Shown here: piece after piece, positions 33,437-40,489 of the stretch
How positions within the stretch are numbered: the stretch's first letter is position 1
Layout: every line of letters begins with the position of its first letter
DNA from: an uncultured Eubacteriales bacterium
GTDB lineage: Bacteria; Bacillota; Clostridia; Christensenellales; Aristaeellaceae
Reading direction: 5' to 3'
Length of the DNA stretch: 41,495 nucleotides
NCBI GenBank assembly: GCA_902790345.1
Contig: CADARO010000055.1
Coordinates: 1 to 41,495, forward strand
The notes under the pieces: generated by a model
The model's input: only the letters and a program-made list of their open reading frames with translations
What the model was told of the DNA's origin: nothing
The model's database searches: none
Made by a program: the position numbers and the translations under genes

Positions 33437-34873
33437 TCACTCGATGGGCCTGGTGCGCAGCGGCGTTCCCGCCTCGTCCGTGATGATCCGCACGCCGCAG
33501 GGGCCGGAGTACACCTCCCGGCCGTCCGCCCGGGCCACGGCCCTGTCGCCGTCGCTTTCCAGGCTGTAGACATGCCCGTTCCACCGCGCCTCATACTGGC
33601 AGGGCAGCCCGTCGGCCATGCTGAAGCGCACCTCGCCGTCGCGCAGGCCCACGCCCCAGATGCGCTCGATGTAGCCCAGCGCGGAGAGCAGTGTTGGGCC
33701 GTAGGCGTCCTGAATGGGCTCGGCGGAGCCCGGCACGATGGGCTTGTGGGATTTCAGACCCACCTTCGAGGGCGCGCCGGTGAAGGGGTCGAACTGCTGG
33801 GAGAACACGTAATCGCCGTCGATGATCGCCATGATGAGCCGCCGGCCCAACTGCGTGACCAGGCCCTCGTAGCCGTAATTTTCCAGCGCGGTCATGGCCC
33901 GCTGGAAGGTGAGGCCCTCGCACTGGCCGCTCCAGTTGTTTTCCGGCGCGTTGCGGAAGGCGGGGTCGTTGGCTGCCACGCTGGGCAGGGGCATGGGCGT
34001 CCAGAACTCGGCGGGGTTCAAAAGATGCTCCCGCACGAACCGGTCCGCCATGTCCTGAGACACGCTGCCCCAGTACATGCAGCGCAGCGTGTTGTGGCAG
34101 AGCACGTCCACGGTGCGGCCGTGCTTGTCCCTGTCGTAGAGCGCGCCCCGGGCCTCGTCCCACAGGCGGCGTCGCAGGGTCGTGGCCACCTGGTCCGCCA
34201 GCGTCTGCCAGCGCTTCGCGTCCTCTTCCTGCCCGCGAAGGCGGCTGATCTTCGCCAGGGTGTCCCGGCAGGCGAAGGAGAAGGAGGTCACGTCCATGGA
34301 GGCCATGGGCACCACCTGCAAATCCTCCGGCGGGGTCTCCGCGGGCCAGCGGCCCGGCGCGTCGCCGAAGCGCACGGCGTTGTCCTCGCCGGTGTCAAAG
34401 GCGCAGAAGGCCGAGAGCAGGCCGTCGCCACTGATGTTGCGCCGTTTCCAGAGATACTCGTCGAAGCGGCGCAGGCAGTCCGCCAGGCAGTCCAGCCAGG
34501 CCTGGTCGCGGCCGAGGAGATAGTAGATGTTCATGGCCGGGCCGGGGAAGCAAAAGCCCTGGAACTGGTTGAACTGCGGGTCGATTTTGCCGTCCTGGCA
34601 GGCGATGGCCCCGGCCAGGCGGCCGTCTGAGCGCTGGTGGCGCATGAACAGCAGGCTGTTGTTCACCGCGGCCTGCAGGTCGCGCAGGGCGTACATCTCG
34701 CCGCCCATGGGCTGGGTCTCCAGCCAGATCTTCTCGTAGCCGCCGCCCTCCACCAGCACGCGGTCGCCGACGAAATCCTTCAAATTCAGGCGGCATTTGC
34801 GCTCCGCCTCGTCAAAGACCTTCTGAAGCGCCTCATCGGCGCAGGAGAAGGACACGCCCACATTGGGAAGCAT
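33437..34873 (-). CDS. MGH1-like (alpha/alpha)6-barrel glycoside hydrolase
   Basis: A 478-residue cytoplasmic protein with an alpha-helical toroid pattern. Segments include GYEKIWLETQPMGGEMYALR, NQFQGFCFPGPAMNIYYLLG, DVTSFSFACRDTLAKISRLR, RRLWDEARGALYDRDKHGRT and SGQCEGLTFQRAMTALENYG. The order and spacing agree with mannosylglycerate-hydrolase-1-like / GH63-type domains, a broad family of exo-glycosidases. The last about 70 residues are beta-rich (VRFSMADGLPCQYEARWNGH). The ATG has GGAGG eight bases upstream. Catalytic acids cannot be assigned without an alignment. It probably shares a transcript with the GH43 gene upstream, unless the repeat between them stops transcription. Confidence 0.72.
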   Translation of the reverse strand: MLPNVGVSFSCADEALQKVFDEAERKCRLNLKDFVGDRVLVEGGGYEKIWLETQPMGGEMYALRDLQAAVNNSLLFMRHQRSDGRLAGAIACQDGKIDPQFNQFQGFCFPGPAMNIYYLLGRDQAWLDCLADCLRRFDEYLWKRRNISGDGLLSAFCAFDTGEDNAVRFGDAPGRWPAETPPEDLQVVPMASMDVTSFSFACRDTLAKISRLRGQEEDAKRWQTLADQVATTLRRRLWDEARGALYDRDKHGRTVDVLCHNTLRCMYWGSVSQDMADRFVREHLLNPAEFWTPMPLPSVAANDPAFRNAPENNWSGQCEGLTFQRAMTALENYGYEGLVTQLGRRLIMAIIDGDYVFSQQFDPFTGAPSKVGLKSHKPIVPGSAEPIQDAYGPTLLSALGYIERIWGVGLRDGEVRFSMADGLPCQYEARWNGHVYSLESDGDRAVARADGREVYSGPCGVRIITDEAGTPLRTRPIE

Positions 34874-34900
34874 GGTGAGTCCCTCCTTTTCAGCAGTTTG

Positions 34901-34975
34901 GGGTCTGGCGTCAATCGGGGTAGTCTGCCCTTTCCCCCTTAATCCCCCGTCCCCGTTTCACGGGGACTGGGGAAC
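34901..34975. repeat. Half copy of the 24783-25068 inverted-repeat element
   Basis: GGGTCTGGCGTCAATCGGGG, then GCCCTTTCCCCCTTAATCCC and CCCGTCCCCG followed by CACGGGGAC, matches the left end of the element at 24783 with few differences. The rest of the element is absent. It lies in the 167-bp gap between two minus-strand glycosidase genes. Confidence 0.75.
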
Positions 34976-35040
34976 TGGATTGGCAGGGCTGCGCCCTGCA
35001 CGGCTTCTGAAAACGTGTAAAAAACGATTCTATTGACAGC

Positions 35041-35904
35041 TTACAGCGTGGCCAGGCGACCGTCCTTTTCTTCCACGGGGAAGAAGTGGGGACGCTCCAG
35101 CAGGTGCTCATTGGGGCTGTGCAGGGTGAGCAGCAGCCTGCCGTCCAGGCCCCTGAAGATCATGCCGTGGCCGCCGTCCTGCCAGAACAGGGGCTCCACC
35201 TGCCGCCAGGGGCCGCCGATCTCGCCGGATTCCGACACAGCCTGGGCCTGGGTGTAGCCGCTGTTGGACAGGCTGGCCCAGAGCATCGCCAGCGTGCCGT
35301 CCGCCATGCGCCAGAGAAAGGGCCCGTCGGTGACGTAGCCGTTGACGCCGGAGGAATGGGATATGTTGCGGCACCAGCTGGCCTCCGAGGCGTGGAAGAG
35401 CACCGCTGGCTCGCCCGCCGGGGCCCGCAGGTCGTCGGTCAGGGGCAGCGCGCAGATGGTGCCGTCCCCCGCCTGCACCCACTCGTGGCAGAACACCATG
35501 TAGGGCTTGCCCTGCTTGTTCGCGTAGAACGTGCCGTCCAGGCATTCCCAGTCGGCGGGGGTCACCGGGCCGTCGGACCAGGGGACAAAGGGCCCCAGGG
35601 GCGTCTCGGCCCGCAGGATGGCGGTGCCCCGGCGGCGGGTCTCGTTCTTGAAGGAGGCGAACATGTAAAACGCGCCCTTCCACACGTGCACCTCGGGGGC
35701 CCAGTAGTTGCGGTCGGCCCAGAAGGTGCCGTCGTTTTCAAAGCAGACGCGCGGCCCGTCCCAGTGCTCCAGATCCTTGCCCACATACACGTCGAACCCG
35801 TTGGTCTCGCCCCAGCAGGTGGCGCCTCGGGTGCCGTAGAGATAATACTGTCCCTCGTGAACCAGCACGAAGGGATCGCGGATGTTGATGTCCGTGCGCA
35901 GCAT
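35041..35904 (-). CDS. Glycoside hydrolase family 43 protein
   Basis: A 287-residue five-bladed propeller GH43-type enzyme, expected to release arabinose or xylose from plant-type oligosaccharides. The N-terminus RTDINIRDPFVLVHEGQYYL has the catalytic base Asp10 in RDPF. The next blade has WAPEVHVWKGAFYMFASF, and later ECLDGTFYANKQGKPYMVFC and VTDGPFLWRM follow. It lacks a signal peptide and acts in the cytoplasm on imported sugars. Start 35904 follows GGAAGGA; in-frame codons further up overlap the promoter. The MGH1-like gene lies downstream. Confidence 0.88.
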   Translation of the reverse strand: MLRTDINIRDPFVLVHEGQYYLYGTRGATCWGETNGFDVYVGKDLEHWDGPRVCFENDGTFWADRNYWAPEVHVWKGAFYMFASFKNETRRRGTAILRAETPLGPFVPWSDGPVTPADWECLDGTFYANKQGKPYMVFCHEWVQAGDGTICALPLTDDLRAPAGEPAVLFHASEASWCRNISHSSGVNGYVTDGPFLWRMADGTLAMLWASLSNSGYTQAQAVSESGEIGGPWRQVEPLFWQDGGHGMIFRGLDGRLLLTLHSPNEHLLERPHFFPVEEKDGRLATL

Positions 35905-35949
35905 GATGTTCCTTCCTTTCAGCCGTGTTTGTCGGTTGCTTTCAGGCAA

Positions 35950-35979
35950 ATTATAGCACGCGCCGCAAAAACTTGTCAA
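35950..35979 (-). promoter_or_regulatory. Promoter of the GH43 gene
   Basis: On the minus strand, consensus -35 TTGACA (35979-35974), 18-bp spacer, consensus -10 TATAAT (35955-35950). One of the strongest promoters here. Confidence 0.9.
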
Positions 35980-36057
35980 ATGCCATGAAAATGAATAATA
36001 ATTCGCATATTTTCCGGAATTTCCAAATATTTAATCAAAATAACGCATAAATATAGA

Positions 36058-36086
36058 TTGACATGTGAACCAATCCGTGTTATCCT
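36058..36086 (+). promoter_or_regulatory. Promoter of the orphan binding-protein gene
   Basis: Consensus -35 TTGACA (36058-36063), 17-bp spacer, -10 TATCCT (36081-36086). Confidence 0.7.
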
Positions 36087-36138
36087 GTTATCCAACAACC
36101 GGGCGCGGCCAGCGCCGGAAATGAAAGGAATGAAGAAA

Positions 36139-36891
36139 ATGAAAAAGCTGTTTGCGATGTGTCTGGTTCTTGTTATGATGCTGACGGCGGCGGCCAGCGC
36201 CGAGGGGAACAAGCTGATCGTGGGCGCCAGCTGCGACTTCCCGCCCTATGAGTACTACGATGGCGACGAGATCGTGGGCATCGAGGTGGAAATGCTGGAG
36301 GTGATCGCGGAGCGGCTGGGGTTGGAGTTCGAGCTGCAGGACATGGCCTTTGACTCCATCATCGCGGCGGTGACCAGCGGCAAGATCGATGTGGGCATGT
36401 CCGGCTTCACGGTGACGGAGGAGCGCAAGCTGAGCGTGGACTTCACCATCAGCTACACCAAGGCGAAGCAGTCCGTTGTGGTGCCGGCCAAGGACAGCAA
36501 GATCAACGAGATCGACGACCTGTATACCGAAGGCGCGACGTACGCCGTGGGCGTGCAGAACAGCACCACGGGCGATCTGTACATCACCGCGGATGTGGAG
36601 GACATGGGCCTGCTTCTCGACATCCAGCGCTTCATCAAATACCCGGACGCCATCAACGCCCTGAAATCCGGCAAGCTGGAGTGCGTCATCCTGGACGATC
36701 AGGTGGCCAAGGCCTTCGTGGCGCAGAACGACGATTTGAAGATGCTGGACACCGCCTACGCCGACGAAGACTACGCCATGTGCCTGGCCAAGGACAACCC
36801 ACTGACCGAGCAGATCAACGCCGTGCTGCAGGAGATGCTGGAGGACGGCACGATGCAGGCAATCATAGACAAGTACATTACGGAAGAATAA
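36139..36891 (+). CDS. Amino-acid substrate-binding protein (SBP_bac_3), orphan
   Basis: A 250-residue periplasmic-type binding protein. The signal peptide MKKLFAMCLVLVMMLTAAAS ends near ASA-EG, again with no clear lipobox. NKLIVGASCDFPPYEYYDGD, then VGIEVEMLEVIAERLG, DSIIAAVTSGKIDVGMSGFT and TVTEERKLSVDFTISYTKAK are SBP_bac_3 signatures; GASCDFPPYE marks amino-acid binders. Three in-frame ATGs exist (36121, 36130, 36139); 36139 is chosen because AGGA lies nine bases upstream. There is no permease or ATPase beside it, so it may serve the importer at 20203-23899 or one elsewhere. A repeat tract starts at its stop. Confidence 0.93.
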   Translation: MKKLFAMCLVLVMMLTAAASAEGNKLIVGASCDFPPYEYYDGDEIVGIEVEMLEVIAERLGLEFELQDMAFDSIIAAVTSGKIDVGMSGFTVTEERKLSVDFTISYTKAKQSVVVPAKDSKINEIDDLYTEGATYAVGVQNSTTGDLYITADVEDMGLLLDIQRFIKYPDAINALKSGKLECVILDDQVAKAFVAQNDDLKMLDTAYADEDYAMCLAKDNPLTEQINAVLQEMLEDGTMQAIIDKYITEE

Positions 36892-36913
36892 TTCGCAATT
36901 GGAAATTCGCAAT
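36889..36913 (+). repeat. AATTCGCAATT tract at a stop codon
   Basis: The last two A/T bases of the TAA stop merge into AATTCGCAATTGGAAATTCG followed by CAATG. It is the third copy of the tract found after the stops at 2428 and 10482. Confidence 0.65.
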
Positions 36914-36931
36914 GATGGTTTGATGAAAAGA

Positions 36932-36970
36932 GCGCTCCTTCGCGGGAAAGGCGGAGGAGCGCCGGTTTTT
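36932..36970 (+). terminator. Bidirectional terminator between the binding protein and azlD
   Basis: GCGCTCCT (36932-36939) pairs with AGGAGCGC (36955-36962), followed by CGGTTTTT. On the minus strand the tail is TCTTTTC, so it also ends the parAB-azlCD transcript. Confidence 0.8.
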
Positions 36971-36982
36971 GTATGGGGCTTT

Positions 36983-37300
36983 TCAGAGCAGGGTCGCCAG
37001 CAGCTGAACCGCGAAGGCGGCGGCGCTGGCGGCGATGGCCACGGTGAGCAGGGATTTTTCCATCCAGGCCAGCGCCAGCGCGATGGCCAGCGCGGCGCAG
37101 GCGGAGGGCAGGCTGCCGGTGGCATACAGGATGGCCGGGAAGGTCATGGCGCTCAGCACGGCGTAGGGCACATAATAGAAGAAGGAGCGGATGAAGCGGC
37201 TGTTGATGCGTCGGCGGAAGGCCGCCAGGGGCAGCATGCGGATGAGGTAGGTCACCACCGCCATCACCAGCACGTAGGGGAGGAAATAGCTCCAGCTCAT
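36983..37300 (-). CDS. azlD: AzlD-type branched-chain amino acid export subunit
   Basis: A 105-residue membrane protein with about four spans. The conserved VLVMAVVTYLIRMLPLAAFR segment carries the T.. .R.LP motif of AzlD, followed by INSRFIRSFFYYVPYAVLSA. It pairs with AzlC to export leucine, isoleucine, valine or analogues. The ATG overlaps the azlC stop (ATGA). Confidence 0.93.
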   Translation of the reverse strand: MSWSYFLPYVLVMAVVTYLIRMLPLAAFRRRINSRFIRSFFYYVPYAVLSAMTFPAILYATGSLPSACAALAIALALAWMEKSLLTVAIAASAAAFAVQLLATLL

Positions 37301-38007
37301 GCGGCGTCCTCCTCTTCGTTGGAATCCGGGATGGGGAAGAGCTTCGCGCACAGCGCCGACACGACCACCGCGCAGATGATGATGGCGAAGCCGCTGGAAA
37401 TTTGATTGAGGCCGGGGAGATAGTACATGGCGCAGCTCAGCGCCGCCGAGAGCAGTACCGCCAGGCGAACGGCCCCGTTGTGCTTGGAGGGGGGCACCAC
37501 GATGGCGATGAACATGGCGTAGATGGCCACGCCCAGGGCGTCCCGCAGGATGTCCGGCAGCAGCGTGCCCGCCGCCGCCCCCAGGCAGGTGCCCAGCGCC
37601 CAGCCGAAATAGGGCGCGGTGATCAGCCCGTAGAGGTAGCTTTTCCCCACCTGCCCCTTTTGCCCGGCGGCCACGGCGAACACCTCGTCCGTGTTGCAGA
37701 AGGCGAAGAGCATCCGGTGGAGCGTGGTCATGCTGCCGTCCAGCTTTTGCGACAGCGACAGCGACATCAGCGCGTAGCGCAGGTTGATGATGAACTGGGT
37801 CAGCGCCACCTCCAGCATGGGCGCGCCGGCCACGATGAGATTCAGCCCGGCCAGCTGCCCGGCGGAGGTGACGTTGGTCATGGAGATGAACACCGCCTGG
37901 GCGATGGTCAGCCCGCTCCGGGCGGCCATCATACCGAAGGTGAATGACACCGACAGATAGCCCAGCCCAATGGGAATCCCGTCCTTGAACCCCTTTGCGA
38001 ATTTCAT
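37297..38007 (-). CDS. azlC: AzlC-type branched-chain amino acid exporter, large subunit
   Basis: A 236-residue permease of the LIV-E (AzlC) family. FAKGFKDGIPIGLGYLSVSF at the N-terminus is the family signature, followed by GLTIAQAVFISMTNVTSAGQ, and LRYALMSLSL, with TDEVFAVA in the middle. About six membrane spans are present. The gene starts 13 bp after the parB stop, so it is part of the parAB transcript, probably by chance of gene order rather than function. Confidence 0.94.
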   Translation of the reverse strand: MKFAKGFKDGIPIGLGYLSVSFTFGMMAARSGLTIAQAVFISMTNVTSAGQLAGLNLIVAGAPMLEVALTQFIINLRYALMSLSLSQKLDGSMTTLHRMLFAFCNTDEVFAVAAGQKGQVGKSYLYGLITAPYFGWALGTCLGAAAGTLLPDILRDALGVAIYAMFIAIVVPPSKHNGAVRLAVLLSAALSCAMYYLPGLNQISSGFAIIICAVVVSALCAKLFPIPDSNEEEDAA

Positions 38008-38020
38008 ATGCGTGTATGCC

Positions 38021-38938
38021 TTATTGTTCGTTTTGCTGCATGATTTCCAGCAGGTCCCAGATGCGCTGCAGGTCGTCCGCTGTCTGATAGTGCACGATCA
38101 GCTTGCCGTGGGTCTCGTCGCCGGTGAGCTCGGCCTTTGTGCCGAACACGTCCCGGGCCATGCGCTCCAGCCGCTTGAACTCGGGGTCCCGGGGCGGCTC
38201 GGGCTTCTTCTTTGGCTCGGGCGCCTCGCCCTGCTGGCAGATCCTCTCCAGCTGCCGCACGGACCAGCCCTGGGCCACGGCCAGCTGGGCCAGCTTCAGC
38301 TGCCGGTCCGCCGGGGCGGTGACCAGCGCCCGGGCGTGCCCGGCGGAGAGGGCACCCTCCCGCAGCATCGCCAGGATAGGCTCGGGCAGGGTCAAAAGGC
38401 GCAGGAGGTTCGCCACGGCGGGGCGGCTCTTGCCCAGCCGCTCGGCGGCGGCTTCCTGGGTGAGGCCGCACTGCTCCATCAGGCCCTTCACGCCCAGCGC
38501 CTCCTCAACGGGGTTCAGGTCGTCCCGCTGCAGGTTTTCGATCAGCGCGGCCTCCAGGCGCTTCACCTCGTCCCAGTCCCGCACGATGGCGGGAATCTCG
38601 CTGAGGCCTGCCTGCCGGGCCGCCCGCCAGCGCCGCTCGCCCGCGATGATGGTGTATCGCTTGCCGGATTTGTATACCAGGATGGGCTGGATGACGCCCA
38701 CCGCCCGGATGGACGCGGCCAGCTCGTTCATCGCCTCTTCGTTGAAGCGCTTGCGGGGCTGATCGCGGTTGGGATCGATGTCGCTCAGCCGGAGGGAGAC
38801 GACGGCGTCGCCGCTTTCCGGCCGGGCGCGCTCCGCCGGGGCCGGGGTCAGGGGATTGGTTTCCTCGCCCAGCGTGTCGCCCAGACCGCCCAGCAGCGCG
38901 TCCAGACCGCGGCCCAGGCCGCCCTTGCTCTTAGCCAT
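38021..38938 (-). CDS. parB: Chromosome partitioning protein ParB/Spo0J
   Basis: A 305-residue ParB. The N-terminus KGGLGRGLDALLGG is the ParA-interacting peptide. The CTPase/ParB-N domain includes VVSLRLSDIDPNRDQPRKRF and the nucleotide-binding IAGERRWRAARQAGL. ENLQRDDLNPVEEA follows, then the HTH at GLTQEAAAERLGKSRPAVAN for parS binding, and the C-terminal dimerisation part. It lies 23 bp after parA. It organises the origin region in chromosome segregation. No parS site (TGTTTCACGTGAAACA) is visible in this window. Confidence 0.97.
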   Translation of the reverse strand: MAKSKGGLGRGLDALLGGLGDTLGEETNPLTPAPAERARPESGDAVVSLRLSDIDPNRDQPRKRFNEEAMNELAASIRAVGVIQPILVYKSGKRYTIIAGERRWRAARQAGLSEIPAIVRDWDEVKRLEAALIENLQRDDLNPVEEALGVKGLMEQCGLTQEAAAERLGKSRPAVANLLRLLTLPEPILAMLREGALSAGHARALVTAPADRQLKLAQLAVAQGWSVRQLERICQQGEAPEPKKKPEPPRDPEFKRLERMARDVFGTKAELTGDETHGKLIVHYQTADDLQRIWDLLEIMQQNEQ

Positions 38939-38961
38939 GTATCATTCGCCTCCGTGGTGGA

Positions 38962-39726
38962 TTATTCTTCGTTCCATTCGATGAATTCCTCGGCCAGCTT
39001 GCGATACGCCTCCGCGCCGGTGCTGCGGGGGTCGTACACGTTGATGGGCAGGCCGTGGCTGGGCGCCTCGCTCAGGCGCACGTTGCGGGGGATGATGGAG
39101 CCGTACACGCGGCTGCGGAAGTACTTCTTGACCTCCTGCACCACCTGCAGGCCCAGGTTCGTGCGCCCGTCCAGCATGGTGAGCACCACGCCCTCGATCT
39201 CCAGCGCCGGGTTCAGCCGCTTCTTGACCAATTGAAGCGTGTTCATCAGCTGGCCCACGCCTTCCAGGGCGTAGTATTCGCACTGGATGGGGATGAGCAC
39301 GCTGTCCGCCGCGGTCATGGCGTTCAGGGTGAGCAGGCTCAGGGAGGGCGGGCAGTCGATGAAGATGTAGTCGTATTGGTCGCGGATGGGGGCCAGGGCC
39401 TCCCGCAGCAGCGTCTCCCGGGCGGGCATGCTCACCAGCTCGATCTCCGCACCGGCCAGCTCGATGGAGGAGGGGATGAGGCTCAGCGGCCCGAACTCCG
39501 TGGGCAGAATTGCCTCGTTGGCTCCCGCCTCGCCCAGCAGCACGTCGTAGATCGAGGTGCGGTCCTTGCCGCTCAGGCCCAGGCCGCTGGAGGCGTTGCC
39601 CTGGGGGTCGATGTCGATCAAAAGCACGTTTTTGCCCAGCGCGGCCACGCAGGCGGACAAATTCACCGACGTGGTGGTCTTGCCCACGCCGCCCTTCTGA
39701 TTTGATATGGCGATAATCCGGCTCAT
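38962..39726 (-). CDS. parA: Chromosome partitioning ATPase ParA/Soj
   Basis: A 254-residue deviant Walker ATPase. MSRIIAISNQKGGVGKTTTS has the signature Lys11 and P-loop Lys16, then VLLIDIDPQGNASSGLGL and YIFIDCPPSLSLLTLNA. Length and motif order are those of Soj-type chromosomal ParA without an N-terminal HTH. ATG 39726 is preferred, seven bases after GGGGG; an ATG two codons upstream is only one base from it. It makes an operon with parB, azlC and azlD. Confidence 0.97.
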   Translation of the reverse strand: MSRIIAISNQKGGVGKTTTSVNLSACVAALGKNVLLIDIDPQGNASSGLGLSGKDRTSIYDVLLGEAGANEAILPTEFGPLSLIPSSIELAGAEIELVSMPARETLLREALAPIRDQYDYIFIDCPPSLSLLTLNAMTAADSVLIPIQCEYYALEGVGQLMNTLQLVKKRLNPALEIEGVVLTMLDGRTNLGLQVVQEVKKYFRSRVYGSIIPRNVRLSEAPSHGLPINVYDPRSTGAEAYRKLAEEFIEWNEE

Positions 39727-39779
39727 ACGCATTCCCCCGCGCCGGCGTGCGCCGGCCTGATCTGTGAATCTTGTCTATT

Positions 39780-39808
39780 ATTGTATCAACTTTCCGGCGG
39801 AATGGCAA
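39780..39808 (-). promoter_or_regulatory. Promoter of parA-parB
   Basis: On the minus strand, -35 TTGCCA (39808-39803), 17-bp spacer, -10 TACAAT (39785-39780). Confidence 0.75.
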
Positions 39809-39900
39809 ATAAATCTTCGTTAATGATTCACTGCCGCGCCGAAATTGGAGCGCCCGGCGGAAAAATGTAAAAAAATTTCGCAGAAATTTGAAATTTGCTA

Positions 39901-39929
39901 TTTACAAATGGGGAAAAGTGTGTTATGAT
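39901..39929 (+). promoter_or_regulatory. Promoter of the candidate non-coding RNA
   Basis: -35 TTTACA (39901-39906), 17-bp spacer, -10 TATGAT (39924-39929). Transcription would begin about 39936. Confidence 0.75.
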
Positions 39930-39935
39930 ATAGCC

Positions 39936-40345
39936 AAGAAAAGGGAAATGACAGTGAAAGGGGTGGTACCATTGGACAAAACAGAATATGGGACCCACCT
40001 GAAAGCGGGCAGCGCCGGGAGAGAATGAGAAAAACAGCGACCGGTTGAGCGGCGCATCGTGTGAAGAGACGAACGAAATTCCATGAATGCCATGGCCTGT
40101 CCGTGAAAGAGCCTGGTGGCTTGAAAGCCTTCGCAGAGGAGCGCGTGGGCATTCGCCCTTCCCTGCAGAAAATAGTTCACCGGGAAAAAGCAGCGCACGC
40201 GAAAGCGTCAGGGCGCGTCCGAGCGACGAGAAGACGGCTGGCATGCCGTGCCGGACAGCGAAGGCCCGACCAGCGGCGCATGCGATTTAAGACAAGTGAA
40301 TAGCAGATTGACGCCCGGCAGCAACGCGCTGCCGGGCGATTTGCG
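39936..40345 (+). ncRNA. Candidate structured non-coding RNA of about 400 nt, class not recognised
   Basis: This intergenic stretch between parA (divergent) and a MATE gene has a good promoter but no convincing gene. It contains a series of local stems: GGTGGTACCAT/ATGGGACCCACC (39962-39999), GCGCCG/CGGCGC (40012-40055), CCATG/CATGG (40081-40095), GGCT-TGAA-AGCC (40118-40129), GGGC-ATTC-GCCC (40147-40158), ACGC-GAAA-GCGT (40197-40208) and ACGGC/GCCGT (40234-40249). A 10-bp GC-rich stem GCCCGGCAGC/GCTGCCGGGC (40313-40337) follows, as a possible 3' end. Several loops are GNRA- or UNCG-like tetraloops. It is not tmRNA, RNase P RNA, SRP RNA or a tRNA by their core motifs. It could belong to a known clostridial class such as raiA or 6S; I cannot confirm that by eye. 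Confidence 0.6.
40313..40345 (+). terminator. 3' stem of the candidate RNA
   Basis: GCCCGGCAGC-AACGC-GCTGCCGGGC, a perfect 10-bp stem, followed by GATTTGCGT. The T-run is short, so termination is likely but not certain. Confidence 0.6.
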
Positions 40346-40385
40346 TGTGTACCGCCTTTGAAGCGCTTTCCGCGGCCTTCTCACA

Positions 40386-40415
40386 TTGACAACCCCTTCT
40401 CCGCCATGCTATAAT
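40386..40415 (+). promoter_or_regulatory. Promoter of the second MATE gene
   Basis: Consensus -35 TTGACA (40386-40391), 18-bp spacer, consensus -10 TATAAT (40410-40415). Transcription should start near 40422. Confidence 0.9.
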
Positions 40416-40436
40416 ACACCCATCGAAACACCCCAT

Positions 40437-40465
40437 CGCGCCCGTCGCCGTGCGGGCGCGTTTTT
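40437..40465 (+). terminator. Terminator-like hairpin in the MATE leader (attenuator candidate)
   Basis: CGCGCCCG (40437-40444) pairs with CGGGCGCG (40453-40460), followed directly by TTTTT. It lies downstream of the promoter at 40386-40415 and upstream of the MATE start, so most transcripts would end about 40 nt after initiation unless the stem is opened. Confidence 0.75.
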
Positions 40466-40489
40466 CAGGTACGGAAGGAATTGAAGCCC

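Noticed and set aside
39958..39975. AAGGGGTGGTACC, reminiscent of the T-box antiterminator
   Set aside because: None of the other T-box elements (stem I, AGTA bulge, specifier region) lie upstream; the predicted promoter is only about 35 bp away.
40061..40303. Possible 80-residue basic protein starting at GTG (VKRRTKFHECHGLSVKEPGG...)
   Set aside because: No ribosome site before the GTG, extreme Arg/Lys content, no recognisable domain, and the same bases form the hairpins of the candidate RNA.
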